17,662 bases of DNA from Vulcanimicrobiia bacterium (GTDB lineage: Bacteria; Vulcanimicrobiota; Vulcanimicrobiia; Vulcanimicrobiales; Vulcanimicrobiaceae): positions 1 to 17,662 of the forward strand of contig JANWKW010000056.1 in NCBI GenBank assembly GCA_025451135.1. The letters are read 5' to 3'. The notes under the pieces were generated by a model that saw only the letters and a list, made by a program, of their open reading frames with translations, had not been told where the DNA came from and ran no database searches. Within the stretch, counting starts at the first letter, position 1. Every line of letters begins with the position of its first letter. Position numbers and translations under genes: made by a program. Below are positions 5,873-14,724 of the stretch, piece by piece.

Positions 5873-6583
5873 CTAAATCCGGGTCGCCCAGCCGACGAAG
5901 GGGGTCAAGATCCGGTTCTGGTCCGCCGTCGAACCGTCTCCGAACCGCGCCGAATAGTTGATCCACCGAATTCCCGCGGACAGGGTCGAGCGTCCCCGCG
6001 TGGCCGACCAGGCCGCCTGGGCGTCCACCAGCGAGGCCCGCTCGCTGCCGGTCGCGGTCAGCGGGGGACCAACGCTAAAGGTGAAGACGTCGGTGATCGC
6101 TCCGTGCATCGAGGGCGTCGCGGTGACCTGCGCGTCGAGCTGCCGGCCGCCGGATCGCCACAGGGTCGCGCCGAGCTCGTACCGCCCGCCGACCACCCGC
6201 GATGCTTGCGTCTCGTTCCCCGGATAGGTGGTGCGCTGGTTGAAGATCGTCTCGCCGATACCGGCCCACGCATGCGGGGCGATCGCATAGCGGACCGCGC
6301 CGTCGAGAAGCGAGAGCTTCGTCGCGTCGCCGTTCGAGAGCGCGACCGGCCCGATCGGCGGGACGCCCTCGAGGTGCAGCGCGAAGCGGCCCTCGCGATG
6401 ATCCAGCGTGACCATCGGCACCGGCACGATCGGAAGCCTGACCGATCCGCCGGCCTCGGCGTGCGTCCCGACGGTCGCGTTGAGCGTCAGCCCGATCGTC
6501 GTCTCGGCGGCTCGCGCGCTTGCGAGCGCGCACAGAAAGACCGCCGGCGCTAAGAGCCCGGCCAGAACCACCCGCTTGTTCAC
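5873..6583 (-). CDS. Exported beta-rich protein, probably outer membrane
   Basis: A 236-residue protein with a clear Sec signal peptide: MNKR, a hydrophobic core through residue 20, and ASARA before a likely cut at residue 25 or 26. The mature part is made of alternating polar and hydrophobic strands (TTIGLTLNATVG, RFALHLEGV, GGRYELGATLW, RQLDAQVTATPS, DAQAAWSATRGRSTLSAGIRW), consistent with a small beta-barrel. The last residues (TPFVGWATRI) have aromatic and hydrophobic alternation but no terminal Phe. I recognise no family. The GTG start at 6583 follows the metallothionein stop by 9 bases, so the two are probably co-transcribed. No other barrel-assembly or efflux gene is near, so a role cannot be assigned. 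Confidence 0.65.
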   Translation of the reverse strand: MNKRVVLAGLLAPAVFLCALASARAAETTIGLTLNATVGTHAEAGGSVRLPIVPVPMVTLDHREGRFALHLEGVPPIGPVALSNGDATKLSLLDGAVRYAIAPHAWAGIGETIFNQRTTYPGNETQASRVVGGRYELGATLWRSGGRQLDAQVTATPSMHGAITDVFTFSVGPPLTATGSERASLVDAQAAWSATRGRSTLSAGIRWINYSARFGDGSTADQNRILTPFVGWATRI

Positions 6584-6592
6584 GTGTCTATA

Positions 6593-6748
6593 CTACCTTT
6601 CGCATTCCGCGTGTTTGCAGCCGCACTTCTCGAACGCGCCCGCGTCGCCGTCTTTTTGGTCGAGTTCCTTGCAGCGGTCGCTGCACCACAGCATCCCGAG
6701 ATCCACGTAGCAGCGGCACTGCGGATGCTCGCACTTCTGTCCGTCCAT
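6593..6748 (-). CDS. Small bacterial metallothionein-like protein
   Basis: A hand-translated 51-residue protein starting MDGQKCEHPQCRCYVDLG, with eight Cys (6, 11, 13, 22, 26, 43, 45, 50) and His8 and His47. The order CxxxxCxC-VD-WCSDRC-CxCxHxxC follows the SmtA/BmtA bacterial metallothionein plan: a zinc-finger-like fold that sequesters Zn, Cd or Cu ions in the cytoplasm. A GGAGG (6760-6764) lies upstream of the ATG at suitable spacing. It begins 25 bases after the lysS stop and ends 9 bases before the exported-protein gene, suggesting a greA-lysS-metallothionein-exported protein transcript. No SmtB/ArsR-type regulator is present in the window. Length and Cys pattern make the family call good; metal preference is unknown. 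Confidence 0.82.
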   Translation of the reverse strand: MDGQKCEHPQCRCYVDLGMLWCSDRCKELDQKDGDAGAFEKCGCKHAECER

Positions 6749-6773
6749 CGCTTTCGCTCCCTCCGGTGCGGCG

Positions 6774-8269
<1,496 letters not shown>

Positions 8270-8270
<1 letters not shown>

Positions 8271-8794
8271 TAGGAGGCTTTCTTCGCGGTCCTTTTGGCG
8301 GGGGCCGGCGCCGACGACGATTTGATCGCGTCGATCTTGTACTTCACGACTCCGCGCGGCGTGGTCACGTCGACGGTGTCGCCCTTCTTGTGGCCGATCA
8401 GCGCGCGTCCCAGCGGCGACTCGTTGCTGATGCGGTGGTTGGGCGGATCGGCTTCGGTCGATCCGACGACGAAGAACTCGTAGGGTTCGTTGTTCTTGAG
8501 GTCTTTGACCTTGACGATCGAACCGAGGTGGACCTCGTCGGCGGCGTACTCGGACTCGTCGATTAGCCGGGCGTTGCGGATCATCTGCTCGAGCTTGAGG
8601 ATCCGTCCTTCGATGAAGGCCTGCTCCTGCTTGGCGTCTTCGTACTCGGCGTTTTCGGATAGGTCGCCGTACTCTTTGGCCTGGCGGATGCGATCGTTCA
8701 CCTCTTTGCGGTGGACGGTCTTGAGCTCATCCAGCTCGTTCTGGAGCTTCTCCAGACCCTCGGGGGTCAGGACGATCTCTTTAATATCGTTCAA
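8270..8794 (-). CDS. greA: Transcription elongation factor GreA
   Basis: GreA enters the RNA polymerase secondary channel and stimulates cleavage of backtracked RNA. The 174-residue protein has the N-terminal coiled coil (residues about 10-80) with the acidic tip EYGDLSENAEYEDAKQEQ (Asp44 and Glu47), and the C-terminal FKBP-like domain (VHLGSIVKVKDL, YEFFVVGSTEADPPNHRISNESPLGRALIGHKKGD). About 16 extra Lys/Ala/Ser/Pro-rich residues at the C-terminus exceed the usual 158. The start is a TTG at 8794 with GAGGA seven bases upstream. It is co-transcribed with lysS through an overlapping stop and start. Confidence 0.97.
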
Positions 8795-8830
8795 CGAAAG
8801 GTCCTCGGGCGAGAGTACGGGCAGACGCGG

Positions 8831-8852
8831 AAAACGTGGCCCTTAGCCACGT
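8831..8852 (-). terminator. Weak intrinsic terminator downstream of the APC permease
   Basis: On the minus strand ACGTGGC, a TAAGG loop and GCCACGT form a perfect 7-bp stem followed by TTT. It lies in the 109-bp gap between the permease stop and the greA start, so it would separate the two transcripts. The short U-run makes it moderate at best. Confidence 0.4.
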
Positions 8853-8903
8853 CTAGCAACGGCGCCCCAAAGCGCCAGCGCCCAACGTTCGGGGGGTCGG
8901 GTT

Positions 8904-10274
8904 CTAGCCCTGCAGGCCCTCCCGCCTCACGTGGCGCGCCCGCCATATGGCGAACGGTATACCCAAAAGGATCCCCCCCAGCGCATAGAGCTGCAGCGTC
9001 CGGTCCTCCAGCGCGATGGTCCCGGCCAGGACCGCTGCCAGCGCCAGGGCGCCGGCGGCCGGGACCCAGACGCCGGCCATCGCATTTCCGGGGACGGCCC
9101 AGAACCTCCGGACGCAGGCAGCCGCGCTGAAGACGAAGAGCAGGCCCAGGAAGACGGCGGCCACGTCCACGACCAGGTTCAGCTGGTCGTTCGCGCTCGG
9201 CGAGAGGCCCGTCGCGACCTGGCAGACGGTCGTGAGGGCGGCGATGACCACCAGTGCGATCAACGGCTCCGAGCGTTCGTCCAGCCGGCCCAGGGTCCGC
9301 GGCAGCACGCCGTCCCGACCCATCGCGTAGACCGAACGCGAGAGGTACAGGATGGTCGTCCAGAGGGTCGAGCAGGTCGAGACCAGGACGGTGACCACGA
9401 TCGCCCAGCGCCAGACGCCGCCGCCCAGCAGGTCGCCCACGTAGGCGAGCACGTCGTCCTGATTGGCGGCGAATCCGGCCGGGGTGCCGAGATGCAGATA
9501 ACTGGTCATCGCGATCATCAGGATGGCGGTGGTGATGAGCAGCCCGATGATGCCGCCCCGGCCGATCGAGCGGGTCCCGCCGGAGATCTCCTCGCCGGTC
9601 GAGGCCGAGACTTCCCAGCCGTCGGACATCCAGATCCCGAGCGTCATCGCATTGACGAAACCGAAGAGCGTCAGCGGAATCGCCGCGGCGGGGAGATGCG
9701 GACCGCCCGTCACCGGGACGTAGGCCGGATGCACGATCCAGGCCGCGACGGCGGCGGCCGCCATCACCGCGAGTTCGACGCCCAGGGCGACCGCGGTCGC
9801 GGCGGCCGTCGGCCGGATGCCGACGTCGAGCAGGACCGAGCTTCCGACGCTCCAGCTGGCGCCGACGAACGCCGTCCAGAGCGGGTCCTGCTCGTGCGCC
9901 GGGGCGAGCAGCGCGAGCGTGTACGTGCCGGCCGGGACCGCCGTCGCCATCGTCGCGAAGAAGTTCGAGAGCAGCAGCAGCCACGCGCCGTACGCGCCGA
10001 CGCCGTCGCCGAACGCGCCGCGGATCCAACTGTAGGACGAGCCCGCATTGGGCGAGACGCGCGAGAGCTGGGCGAACGCGACCGCCATGCAGAGCATGAT
10101 GGCCGAGAGCGCGACCAGCGCCAGCGGTGCGCCCGTCCCGGCCGCCGCCACCATCGGGCCCATGGTCGAGGCGATCGAATAGGCCGGGCCCATCGACGCC
10201 GACGAGAGCACGGAAATATCGAAGAGCCGTAGAACCCGCGGCAGCTCGCGCGGGTTATGAGCCGTATCGTGCAT
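8904..10274 (-). CDS. APC-superfamily amino acid/amine permease
   Basis: A 456-residue inner-membrane permease with about 12 hydrophobic helices and short loops. It has the superfamily features: an N-terminal unwound helix region (SSASMGPAYSIASTMGPMV), SPNAGSSYSWIRGAFGDGVG (equivalent to the GGxYxYxxxAFG motif), and SASTGEEISGGTRSIGRGGIIG around helices 6-7. APC proteins import amino acids, amines or polyamines by proton or sodium symport, or exchange them; the substrate cannot be read from sequence. The start is chosen at the ATG at 10274 (MHDTAHNPRELPRVLRLFD), because the open frame farther upstream runs antisense to alkB. This start overlaps the alkB start by 18 bp. A weak terminator follows. 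Confidence 0.85.
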   Translation of the reverse strand: MHDTAHNPRELPRVLRLFDISVLSSASMGPAYSIASTMGPMVAAAGTGAPLALVALSAIMLCMAVAFAQLSRVSPNAGSSYSWIRGAFGDGVGAYGAWLLLLSNFFATMATAVPAGTYTLALLAPAHEQDPLWTAFVGASWSVGSSVLLDVGIRPTAAATAVALGVELAVMAAAAVAAWIVHPAYVPVTGGPHLPAAAIPLTLFGFVNAMTLGIWMSDGWEVSASTGEEISGGTRSIGRGGIIGLLITTAILMIAMTSYLHLGTPAGFAANQDDVLAYVGDLLGGGVWRWAIVVTVLVSTCSTLWTTILYLSRSVYAMGRDGVLPRTLGRLDERSEPLIALVVIAALTTVCQVATGLSPSANDQLNLVVDVAAVFLGLLFVFSAAACVRRFWAVPGNAMAGVWVPAAGALALAAVLAGTIALEDRTLQLYALGGILLGIPFAIWRARHVRREGLQG

Positions 10275-10856
10275 CAGATCTCGTTTTTCGCACCGGAAGA
10301 ACGCATCCTCGCTTCGAGCGGCGATGCGGAGGTCCGGTACGTTCCCGAGGTGCTCGACCCGGACGAGTCCGCCGAGCTGTTCGCGTGGCTGCGCGACGCG
10401 ATCCCGTGGGAGCAGTCGACGATGTGGATGTACGACCGCGAGGTGACCGTGCCGCGGCTGACCGCCTGGTACGGCGTCGGCGAGCCGACCCCGCCCGAGG
10501 TGGATGCGCTGCGCGCGCGGATGTGCGAACGCTTCGGCGCGCCGTTCAACGCCGTCGGCATGAACATGTACCGCAATGCACGCGACAGCGTGGCGTGGCA
10601 CTCCGATAAGAACGAGCACTTGATCGCGAACCCGAGCATCGCCGTGCTCTCGCTAGGAGCCCCGCGCGAGATGCAGATCCGACCGAAACTCCCCCCGCGT
10701 CACACCCTGGGCGTCGTGTTGGAGCCGGGCAGCGTGCTGCTGATGACCGGCAACGCCCAAGACCGCTTCGAACACTGCATCCCGAAGCTCGGCGCCCACG
10801 TCGAAGAACGCATCAGCGTCGTCTTCCGGACGAAAGTTGACGAGCGGGCGGAGTAG
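10257..10856 (+). CDS. AlkB-family 2-oxoglutarate/Fe(II) dioxygenase (ALKBH2/3 type)
   Basis: It repairs N-alkylated bases in DNA or RNA by oxidative demethylation. The 199-residue product has NMYRNARDSVAWHSDKNE with iron ligands His115 and Asp117, MQIRPK in the substrate lid region, His173 (DRFEHCIPK) and the paired 2-oxoglutarate arginines R185 and R191 (RISVVFR; E. coli AlkB has RxNxTxR). The NxYRN-DSVxWHSD block resembles human ALKBH2/3 more than E. coli AlkB. The ATG at 10257 has no recognisable ribosome-binding site; a GTG at 10269 is an alternative. The start region overlaps that of the divergent permease. It converges on the quinate-dehydrogenase-like gene with a 28-bp gap. It is one of two plus-strand genes. 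Confidence 0.92.
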   Translation: MSRIVHQISFFAPEERILASSGDAEVRYVPEVLDPDESAELFAWLRDAIPWEQSTMWMYDREVTVPRLTAWYGVGEPTPPEVDALRARMCERFGAPFNAVGMNMYRNARDSVAWHSDKNEHLIANPSIAVLSLGAPREMQIRPKLPPRHTLGVVLEPGSVLLMTGNAQDRFEHCIPKLGAHVEERISVVFRTKVDERAE

Positions 10857-10884
10857 CTTCGCGTCGACGGGATCACAAGAAGGG

Positions 10885-11790
10885 CTAGTTCAGTTCCACG
10901 ACCCGCGGGCGTAGATGCAGCTCGTGCAGCACGCGTTCGTAGTCTTCGGGCGTCACGTCCGCCCACGTCTTGCCGAGCAGCGCCAGCAGCGCGGCCTCGA
11001 TGACGTTGGTGCCGAACGAGCGGCCTTCGAAGTCGGGCGTGGTGGTGATCAGCTTGGCGACTCCGCGCGAGCGGAGCTCCTCGATGTTGGTCGCGGTGAC
11101 GGTATTGGTGAGCACGATCTTGCCGTCGAGGCGATCCGGCATGAACTGACGCATGAAGTGGAAGTCGCCCGCGATGATGTCGGCTTCTTCGTAGTACTGC
11201 GGATACTTCGGCTCGGGCGGCTTGTCTTGCTTCTTGCCGGTCGGATAGAAGAACTGGAACGGCAGCTTGCACGCGTCGGGAAGATACTTCTCGGCCATCT
11301 CCTCGAACTCTTTGAGGCCGCGGACCGGCTTGTCGAGATCGAGCGCGAAGATGAAATCGCCGAAGAGCACGTCGGCGCCCGCGTCTACCAGCGCCTGCGC
11401 GAGCCCGAAGCGGTCGAGCGCGCTGACCATCAGCACGTGCTTGCCGCGCAGTTCCATGCCGAGGTCGTCCTGCATGAAGCGGACCGCCTCGCGTTCGAGC
11501 GTGTTCTTGAGACCGCTGCCGTCGACGACCGGCGTGATCTTCGCGGCTTCGAGCAGCCGGACGCCGTCGCGCAGCGCGTAGCGGTGGGTCCCGGCGTACA
11601 GATAGACGTCGATGCCGCCCAGGCCGATCGCATCGACGTGCCCGTCGAGTTCCTTGACCTTCGCGATGGCGGCGTCGAGCTTGCCGTCCATCCCGATCCG
11701 CGAGATATCGAACTCCTCGCCGAGCAGCGTGGTCACCGCCCGATGATCGCGCGTCGAGGAACCGAGCGAGACCGATACGATCTTCTTCAT
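10885..11790 (-). CDS. Quinate 5-dehydrogenase-like family protein
   Basis: A 301-residue soluble protein: MKKIVSVSLGSSTRDHRAVT at the N-terminus, VDAIGLGGIDVYLYAGTHRY (about 50-69), VVDGSGLKNTLE, a Rossmann-like strand-loop-helix KHVLMVSALDRFGLAQAL, then LTNTVTATNIEELRSRGV and TTTPDFEGRSFGTNVIEAAL. I recall proteins like this annotated quinate 5-dehydrogenase in Firmicutes and relatives, but I see no canonical GxGxxG motif and no quinate pathway gene here, so the enzymatic name is doubtful. It is last in the four-gene operon, starting 4 bases after the reductase-like stop. The conserved motifs suggest a real enzyme or partner whose job is tied to the reductase-like protein. Confidence 0.6.
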   Translation of the reverse strand: MKKIVSVSLGSSTRDHRAVTTLLGEEFDISRIGMDGKLDAAIAKVKELDGHVDAIGLGGIDVYLYAGTHRYALRDGVRLLEAAKITPVVDGSGLKNTLEREAVRFMQDDLGMELRGKHVLMVSALDRFGLAQALVDAGADVLFGDFIFALDLDKPVRGLKEFEEMAEKYLPDACKLPFQFFYPTGKKQDKPPEPKYPQYYEEADIIAGDFHFMRQFMPDRLDGKIVLTNTVTATNIEELRSRGVAKLITTTPDFEGRSFGTNVIEAALLALLGKTWADVTPEDYERVLHELHLRPRVVELN

Positions 11791-11793
11791 GTT

Positions 11794-11829
11794 GTCATCC
11801 CGAGCGTAGCGCAGCGGAGTCGAGGGACC
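11794..11829. repeat. Copy of a short dispersed GC-rich repeat at the 3' end of the reductase-like gene
   Basis: The segment starts GTCATCCCGAGCG and ends GGAGTCGAGGGACC. Its consensus form (TCATCCCGAGCG...AGTCGAGGGA) is one I recall as a highly recurrent short intergenic element in many GC-rich environmental genomes. Here it supplies the last 11 residues and the TGA of the reductase-like protein and ends beside the start of the next gene. There is only one copy in the window, so the repeat nature rests on recall. Confidence 0.5.
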
Positions 11830-12931
11830 GCCTCGCGGCGGCGGCGGCGCGGCGGGCGTCGAGTTCGTCTTCGCCGATGGCCGCGTCGAAGGCGCGCATG
11901 CCGGCGAGTTTGAAGCCGCAGCGGTCGGCCATCTGCTCCATCTCGACGACCTTCGCCAAGTCGATGCCGCGTCCGAGGGTGAACGGTTCGCAGCGGCCTT
12001 CGAGCGCCAACACCATCGTCTCGCTCATACAGGCGAGGGCGGTGCGCGGCGGGAGGTTCAGGTCGAACTCTTCGCCCGGTTGGCGCATGCGTTCGAGGTG
12101 CGGATCGCCGGGCATCAGCATGTTGCCGCCCTCGATCACCAGCACGTCGGGGCGCTCGATCGCGACGCGCCGGCTGACGTCGTGCGGTAGCGAGAGTTCG
12201 CAGACGACCGCGCCGGTCTGCAGGTCTTCGGGCTGGATCACGTCGGCGGTCGACGAGGTCGCGGTCAGGATCAGCTGGGCTTGGCGCACGGCCGGCGAGA
12301 TCTCGACCGAGTACGAGACGTCGCAGGGCAGCTCGGGCGCGATCTCCTCGGTGAACTTGCGCAGGCGCGTCTCGTTGCGCGCGACTAGGATCAGGTGCTT
12401 CACCCTCGGCGCGATCAGACGCGCGCAGGCCGAGCCGATCGAACCGGTCGCTCCGACGACCACCGCGGTCGAGACCGACGGATCGATCCCCATCTCGTGC
12501 GCTCCGCGGAACAGGCTCTGGATGCCGGCGGCGATGGTGAGCGAGTTGCCGGTCGTGACCGGGATCGGCGAGCGTTCGTTGATGGTGATGCCGGCATCGC
12601 CGACGACGCCCGTGAACGCGCCCAGTCCGGCGATCTGCGCGCCCAGATCGACGCCGATCTGGATCGCCTTGAGGATGCGGTCGTAGACCTGCTCGCGCGG
12701 AAACTCCATCATCTGCTCCGGCAGCAGCGGCGCGCTTACGAACCAGCCTTCGGTCTCGCGACCGTCCGGCGCGCGCACGCCGGTGACGTGGGCCACGCCC
12801 CACGGCGGCATCCACTCCATGATCTTGCGGACGATCGGCGCGCCCTTGCCCTTCGCGCCCGGCTCGTAGCGCGCGACGTCGTCGAGCGAGAGCGGATGGA
12901 TGACGAAGCAGAACTTCGCGGGCGCGGGCAC
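11795..12931 (-). CDS. Acyl-ACP-reductase-like dehydrogenase
   Basis: A 378-residue protein from the GTG at 12931, two bases after the SRPBCC stop and seven after AGAAGG. It aligns by eye with cyanobacterial long-chain acyl-ACP reductase (AAR, about 341 residues): GVDLGAQIAGLGAFTGVVGD (93-112; AAR has GLDITALGGFSSIV), TTGNSLTIA (126-134), the NAD(P)-binding GATGSIGSA (160-168) followed by LILVARNETRL, VLVIEGGN (263-270), and ALACMSETMVLALEG (298-312). Cys301 matches the AAR active-site Cys that holds the acyl thioester. AAR makes fatty aldehyde from acyl-ACP with NADPH. The first 45 residues and the C-terminal Ala/Arg tail differ from AAR. Alternatively, it is a shikimate-dehydrogenase-like protein of unknown substrate. 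Confidence 0.7.
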   Translation of the reverse strand: MPAPAKFCFVIHPLSLDDVARYEPGAKGKGAPIVRKIMEWMPPWGVAHVTGVRAPDGRETEGWFVSAPLLPEQMMEFPREQVYDRILKAIQIGVDLGAQIAGLGAFTGVVGDAGITINERSPIPVTTGNSLTIAAGIQSLFRGAHEMGIDPSVSTAVVVGATGSIGSACARLIAPRVKHLILVARNETRLRKFTEEIAPELPCDVSYSVEISPAVRQAQLILTATSSTADVIQPEDLQTGAVVCELSLPHDVSRRVAIERPDVLVIEGGNMLMPGDPHLERMRQPGEEFDLNLPPRTALACMSETMVLALEGRCEPFTLGRGIDLAKVVEMEQMADRCGFKLAGMRAFDAAIGEDELDARRAAAAARRSLDSAALRSG

Positions 12932-12933
12932 GG

Positions 12934-13371
12934 CTATGCCTTCTCGGCTTCGCGCTTGAGCGCGGCCAGCATCATCTCGCTGTTCTCGCGGACCTTCTTC
13001 TGCAGCGTCGGCCCGATCAGTTCGGCCAGCGTCGGAACGCCGAAGTCGTACTCGACTGTCAGCTTGACGGTCGTGACGCCGGCCGCTTCGTCGAACGTCC
13101 AGGCCCCTTCGAACGTGTCGAGATCGCCTTCGAGCAGCTTGTAATCGATCCGCAGGGAGCCGTCGTCGAAGCGGTCCTCTTCGATCCATTCGATCGGGGC
13201 TTCTTCGACGAGCGTCTTCCACTTGGTCAGCACGCGGTCGGGGTGACGCTCGAGCACGGTCACGGTCTCGACGTCGGGCATGAACTCGGGGAAGCGGTCC
13301 TGCTCCTTGGCGAGTTCGTAGACGGCGGCGGCCGAGGCGTTCACGGCAATTGTAGCTTCAACGTAGGGCAT
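12934..13371 (-). CDS. SRPBCC/START-like (COQ10/RatA-type) protein
   Basis: A 145-residue single-domain protein with the helix-grip pattern: MPYVEATIAVNASAAAVYELAKEQDRFPEFMPDVETVTVLER (residues 1-42), a run of beta-strands (RVLTKWKTL, PIEWIEEDRF, LRIDYKLLEGDLDTFEGAWTF, VTTVKLTVEYDFGVP) and the long C-terminal helix SEMMLAALKREAEKA. This fold binds hydrophobic ligands such as polyketides, quinones or lipids in a deep cavity; some act as cyclases or aromatases. Its start directly abuts the aminotransferase stop (TAGATG), and its stop is 2 bases from the reductase-like GTG. The context suggests it carries or modifies an acyl or prenyl-like intermediate for the neighbouring enzymes; this is inference. 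Confidence 0.82.
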   Translation of the reverse strand: MPYVEATIAVNASAAAVYELAKEQDRFPEFMPDVETVTVLERHPDRVLTKWKTLVEEAPIEWIEEDRFDDGSLRIDYKLLEGDLDTFEGAWTFDEAAGVTTVKLTVEYDFGVPTLAELIGPTLQKKVRENSEMMLAALKREAEKA

Positions 13372-14655
13372 CTATAAGCGCCCGAGGTTCTCCCGGGCGG
13401 TTGCTACCCCTGCGCGGAGGGCGGCAACGGCGGTATCTACCTCGGATTCGGTGACGATGAGCGGAGGCTCGAGGCGGATCACCTTTTGCTGGTTGAGCGT
13501 CCAGGCGGCGGTCACGCCGCGCTTGACCATCTCCGGGATGATCCACCCGCCGTAGCCTTCGTTCGCCAATTCGACGCCGCACAGAAGCCCGAGGCCGCGC
13601 GCCTCTTTCACCACGTCGGGGAACTCGGCGGCGACGGCCGCGCAGCCGGCCAGCAATTGCTCGCCGCGCGCGCGGGCGTTCTCGGCCAGTCCGTCGTCTT
13701 CGAGCACGTCCATCGCGGCGAGCGCCGCCGTGCACGCGAGCTCGCTGCCGCCGAAGGTCGAGGTGTGGATGAGCGGCTGCTTGCCGTAGGCCTTGGTCCA
13801 GACCGCGGTCCGTGCGATGTACGCACCGACCGGCACGATTCCGCCCGAGAGTCCCTTCGCCAGCGTCATCACGTCGGGCACGACGCCGTCGCGATCGCAG
13901 GCGAAGCGATAGCCGCACCGGCCGAGGCCGGTCTGGATCTCGTCGGCGATGAAGAGCGCGCCGGCGCGATCGCAGGCCTCGCGGACCGCGCGCAGATAGC
14001 CGGCCGCCGGGACGTTGACGCCGCCTTCGCCCTGCACCGGTTCGACCACGAACGCGGCCGCGTCGCGCAGCGCCTCGTCGAGCGCGCCGACGTCGCCGAA
14101 ATCGACCAGCGCGGCATCGGCGAGCAACGGACGGAACGGATCCTGGAACGCGGCGCGTCCGGAGATCGAGAGTGCGCCGAGCGTCTTGCCGTGATACGAA
14201 TCGCGCGTCGCGACGATCTTGGCGCGGCCGGTCGCGACGCGCGCGAGCTTGATCGCGCCTTCGACCGCCTCGGTGCCGCTGTTGCACCAGAACGAGATCG
14301 TCAGATCGCCGGGCGCAAGGTCCGCGAGGCGCTTGGCCGCGCGGCCCATCGGCACGTTGAACATCGTCTTGCCCGAGAGCGACATCAGGTCGAGCTGCTC
14401 GCGCACGGCGGCGAGCACGCGCGGGTGCGAGTGGCCGAGCGTGAACACGCCGTAGCCGCCCGCGAAGTCGAGATAGGCCTTGCCGTTCTGGTCCCAGATC
14501 GTGCAGCCTTGTGCGCGCGTCTCGACGGGCGATCCCGACACGCGCATGACGCGCGCCAGCGGCGGATTCAGATAGCGCTTGTAGTTCTCGTAGACCTCGT
14601 CCAACAGCGCCTGCGGCGACGGGGCGCCGTAGAGCGCATCTCGGGGCTCAACCAT
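13372..14655 (-). CDS. Class III PLP-dependent aminotransferase (putrescine/ornithine type)
   Basis: A 427-residue omega-aminotransferase of fold type I. It shows YLDFAGGYGVFTLGHSHPRV (61-80), FWCNSGTEAVEGAIKLAR (122-139), SYHGKTLGALSISG (153-166), VVEPVQGEGGVNVP, IADEIQTGLGR with Asp238 for the PLP ring nitrogen, and DVMTLAKGLSGGIVPVGAY with the Schiff-base Lys267. The pattern is closest to putrescine, ornithine or acetylornithine aminotransferases, which move amino groups between omega-amines and 2-oxoglutarate. The exact substrate is not decidable. It heads the operon whose members are 0, 2 and 4 bp apart. With an acyl-thioester reductase homologue downstream, an aldehyde acceptor is attractive as a hypothesis. 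Confidence 0.9.
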   Translation of the reverse strand: MVEPRDALYGAPSPQALLDEVYENYKRYLNPPLARVMRVSGSPVETRAQGCTIWDQNGKAYLDFAGGYGVFTLGHSHPRVLAAVREQLDLMSLSGKTMFNVPMGRAAKRLADLAPGDLTISFWCNSGTEAVEGAIKLARVATGRAKIVATRDSYHGKTLGALSISGRAAFQDPFRPLLADAALVDFGDVGALDEALRDAAAFVVEPVQGEGGVNVPAAGYLRAVREACDRAGALFIADEIQTGLGRCGYRFACDRDGVVPDVMTLAKGLSGGIVPVGAYIARTAVWTKAYGKQPLIHTSTFGGSELACTAALAAMDVLEDDGLAENARARGEQLLAGCAAVAAEFPDVVKEARGLGLLCGVELANEGYGGWIIPEMVKRGVTAAWTLNQQKVIRLEPPLIVTESEVDTAVAALRAGVATARENLGRL

Positions 14656-14724
14656 GCGCGAAACATTCGCTAGCGGCTTGTCGAATCCGGTTTTCGAGGG
14701 ATTGGATGCGTGCGCGCTCCAGGT

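Noticed and set aside
10275..10619. N-terminal extension of the permease frame to 10619
   Set aside because: It is antisense to alkB coding sequence, His/Arg-rich and hydrophilic, and precedes a natural permease N-terminus at 10274.
12932..13222. 97-residue N-terminal extension of the acyl-ACP-reductase-like protein
   Set aside because: It lies antiphase inside the SRPBCC gene, is Arg/Asp-rich, and a GTG with a ribosome-binding site lies right after the SRPBCC stop.
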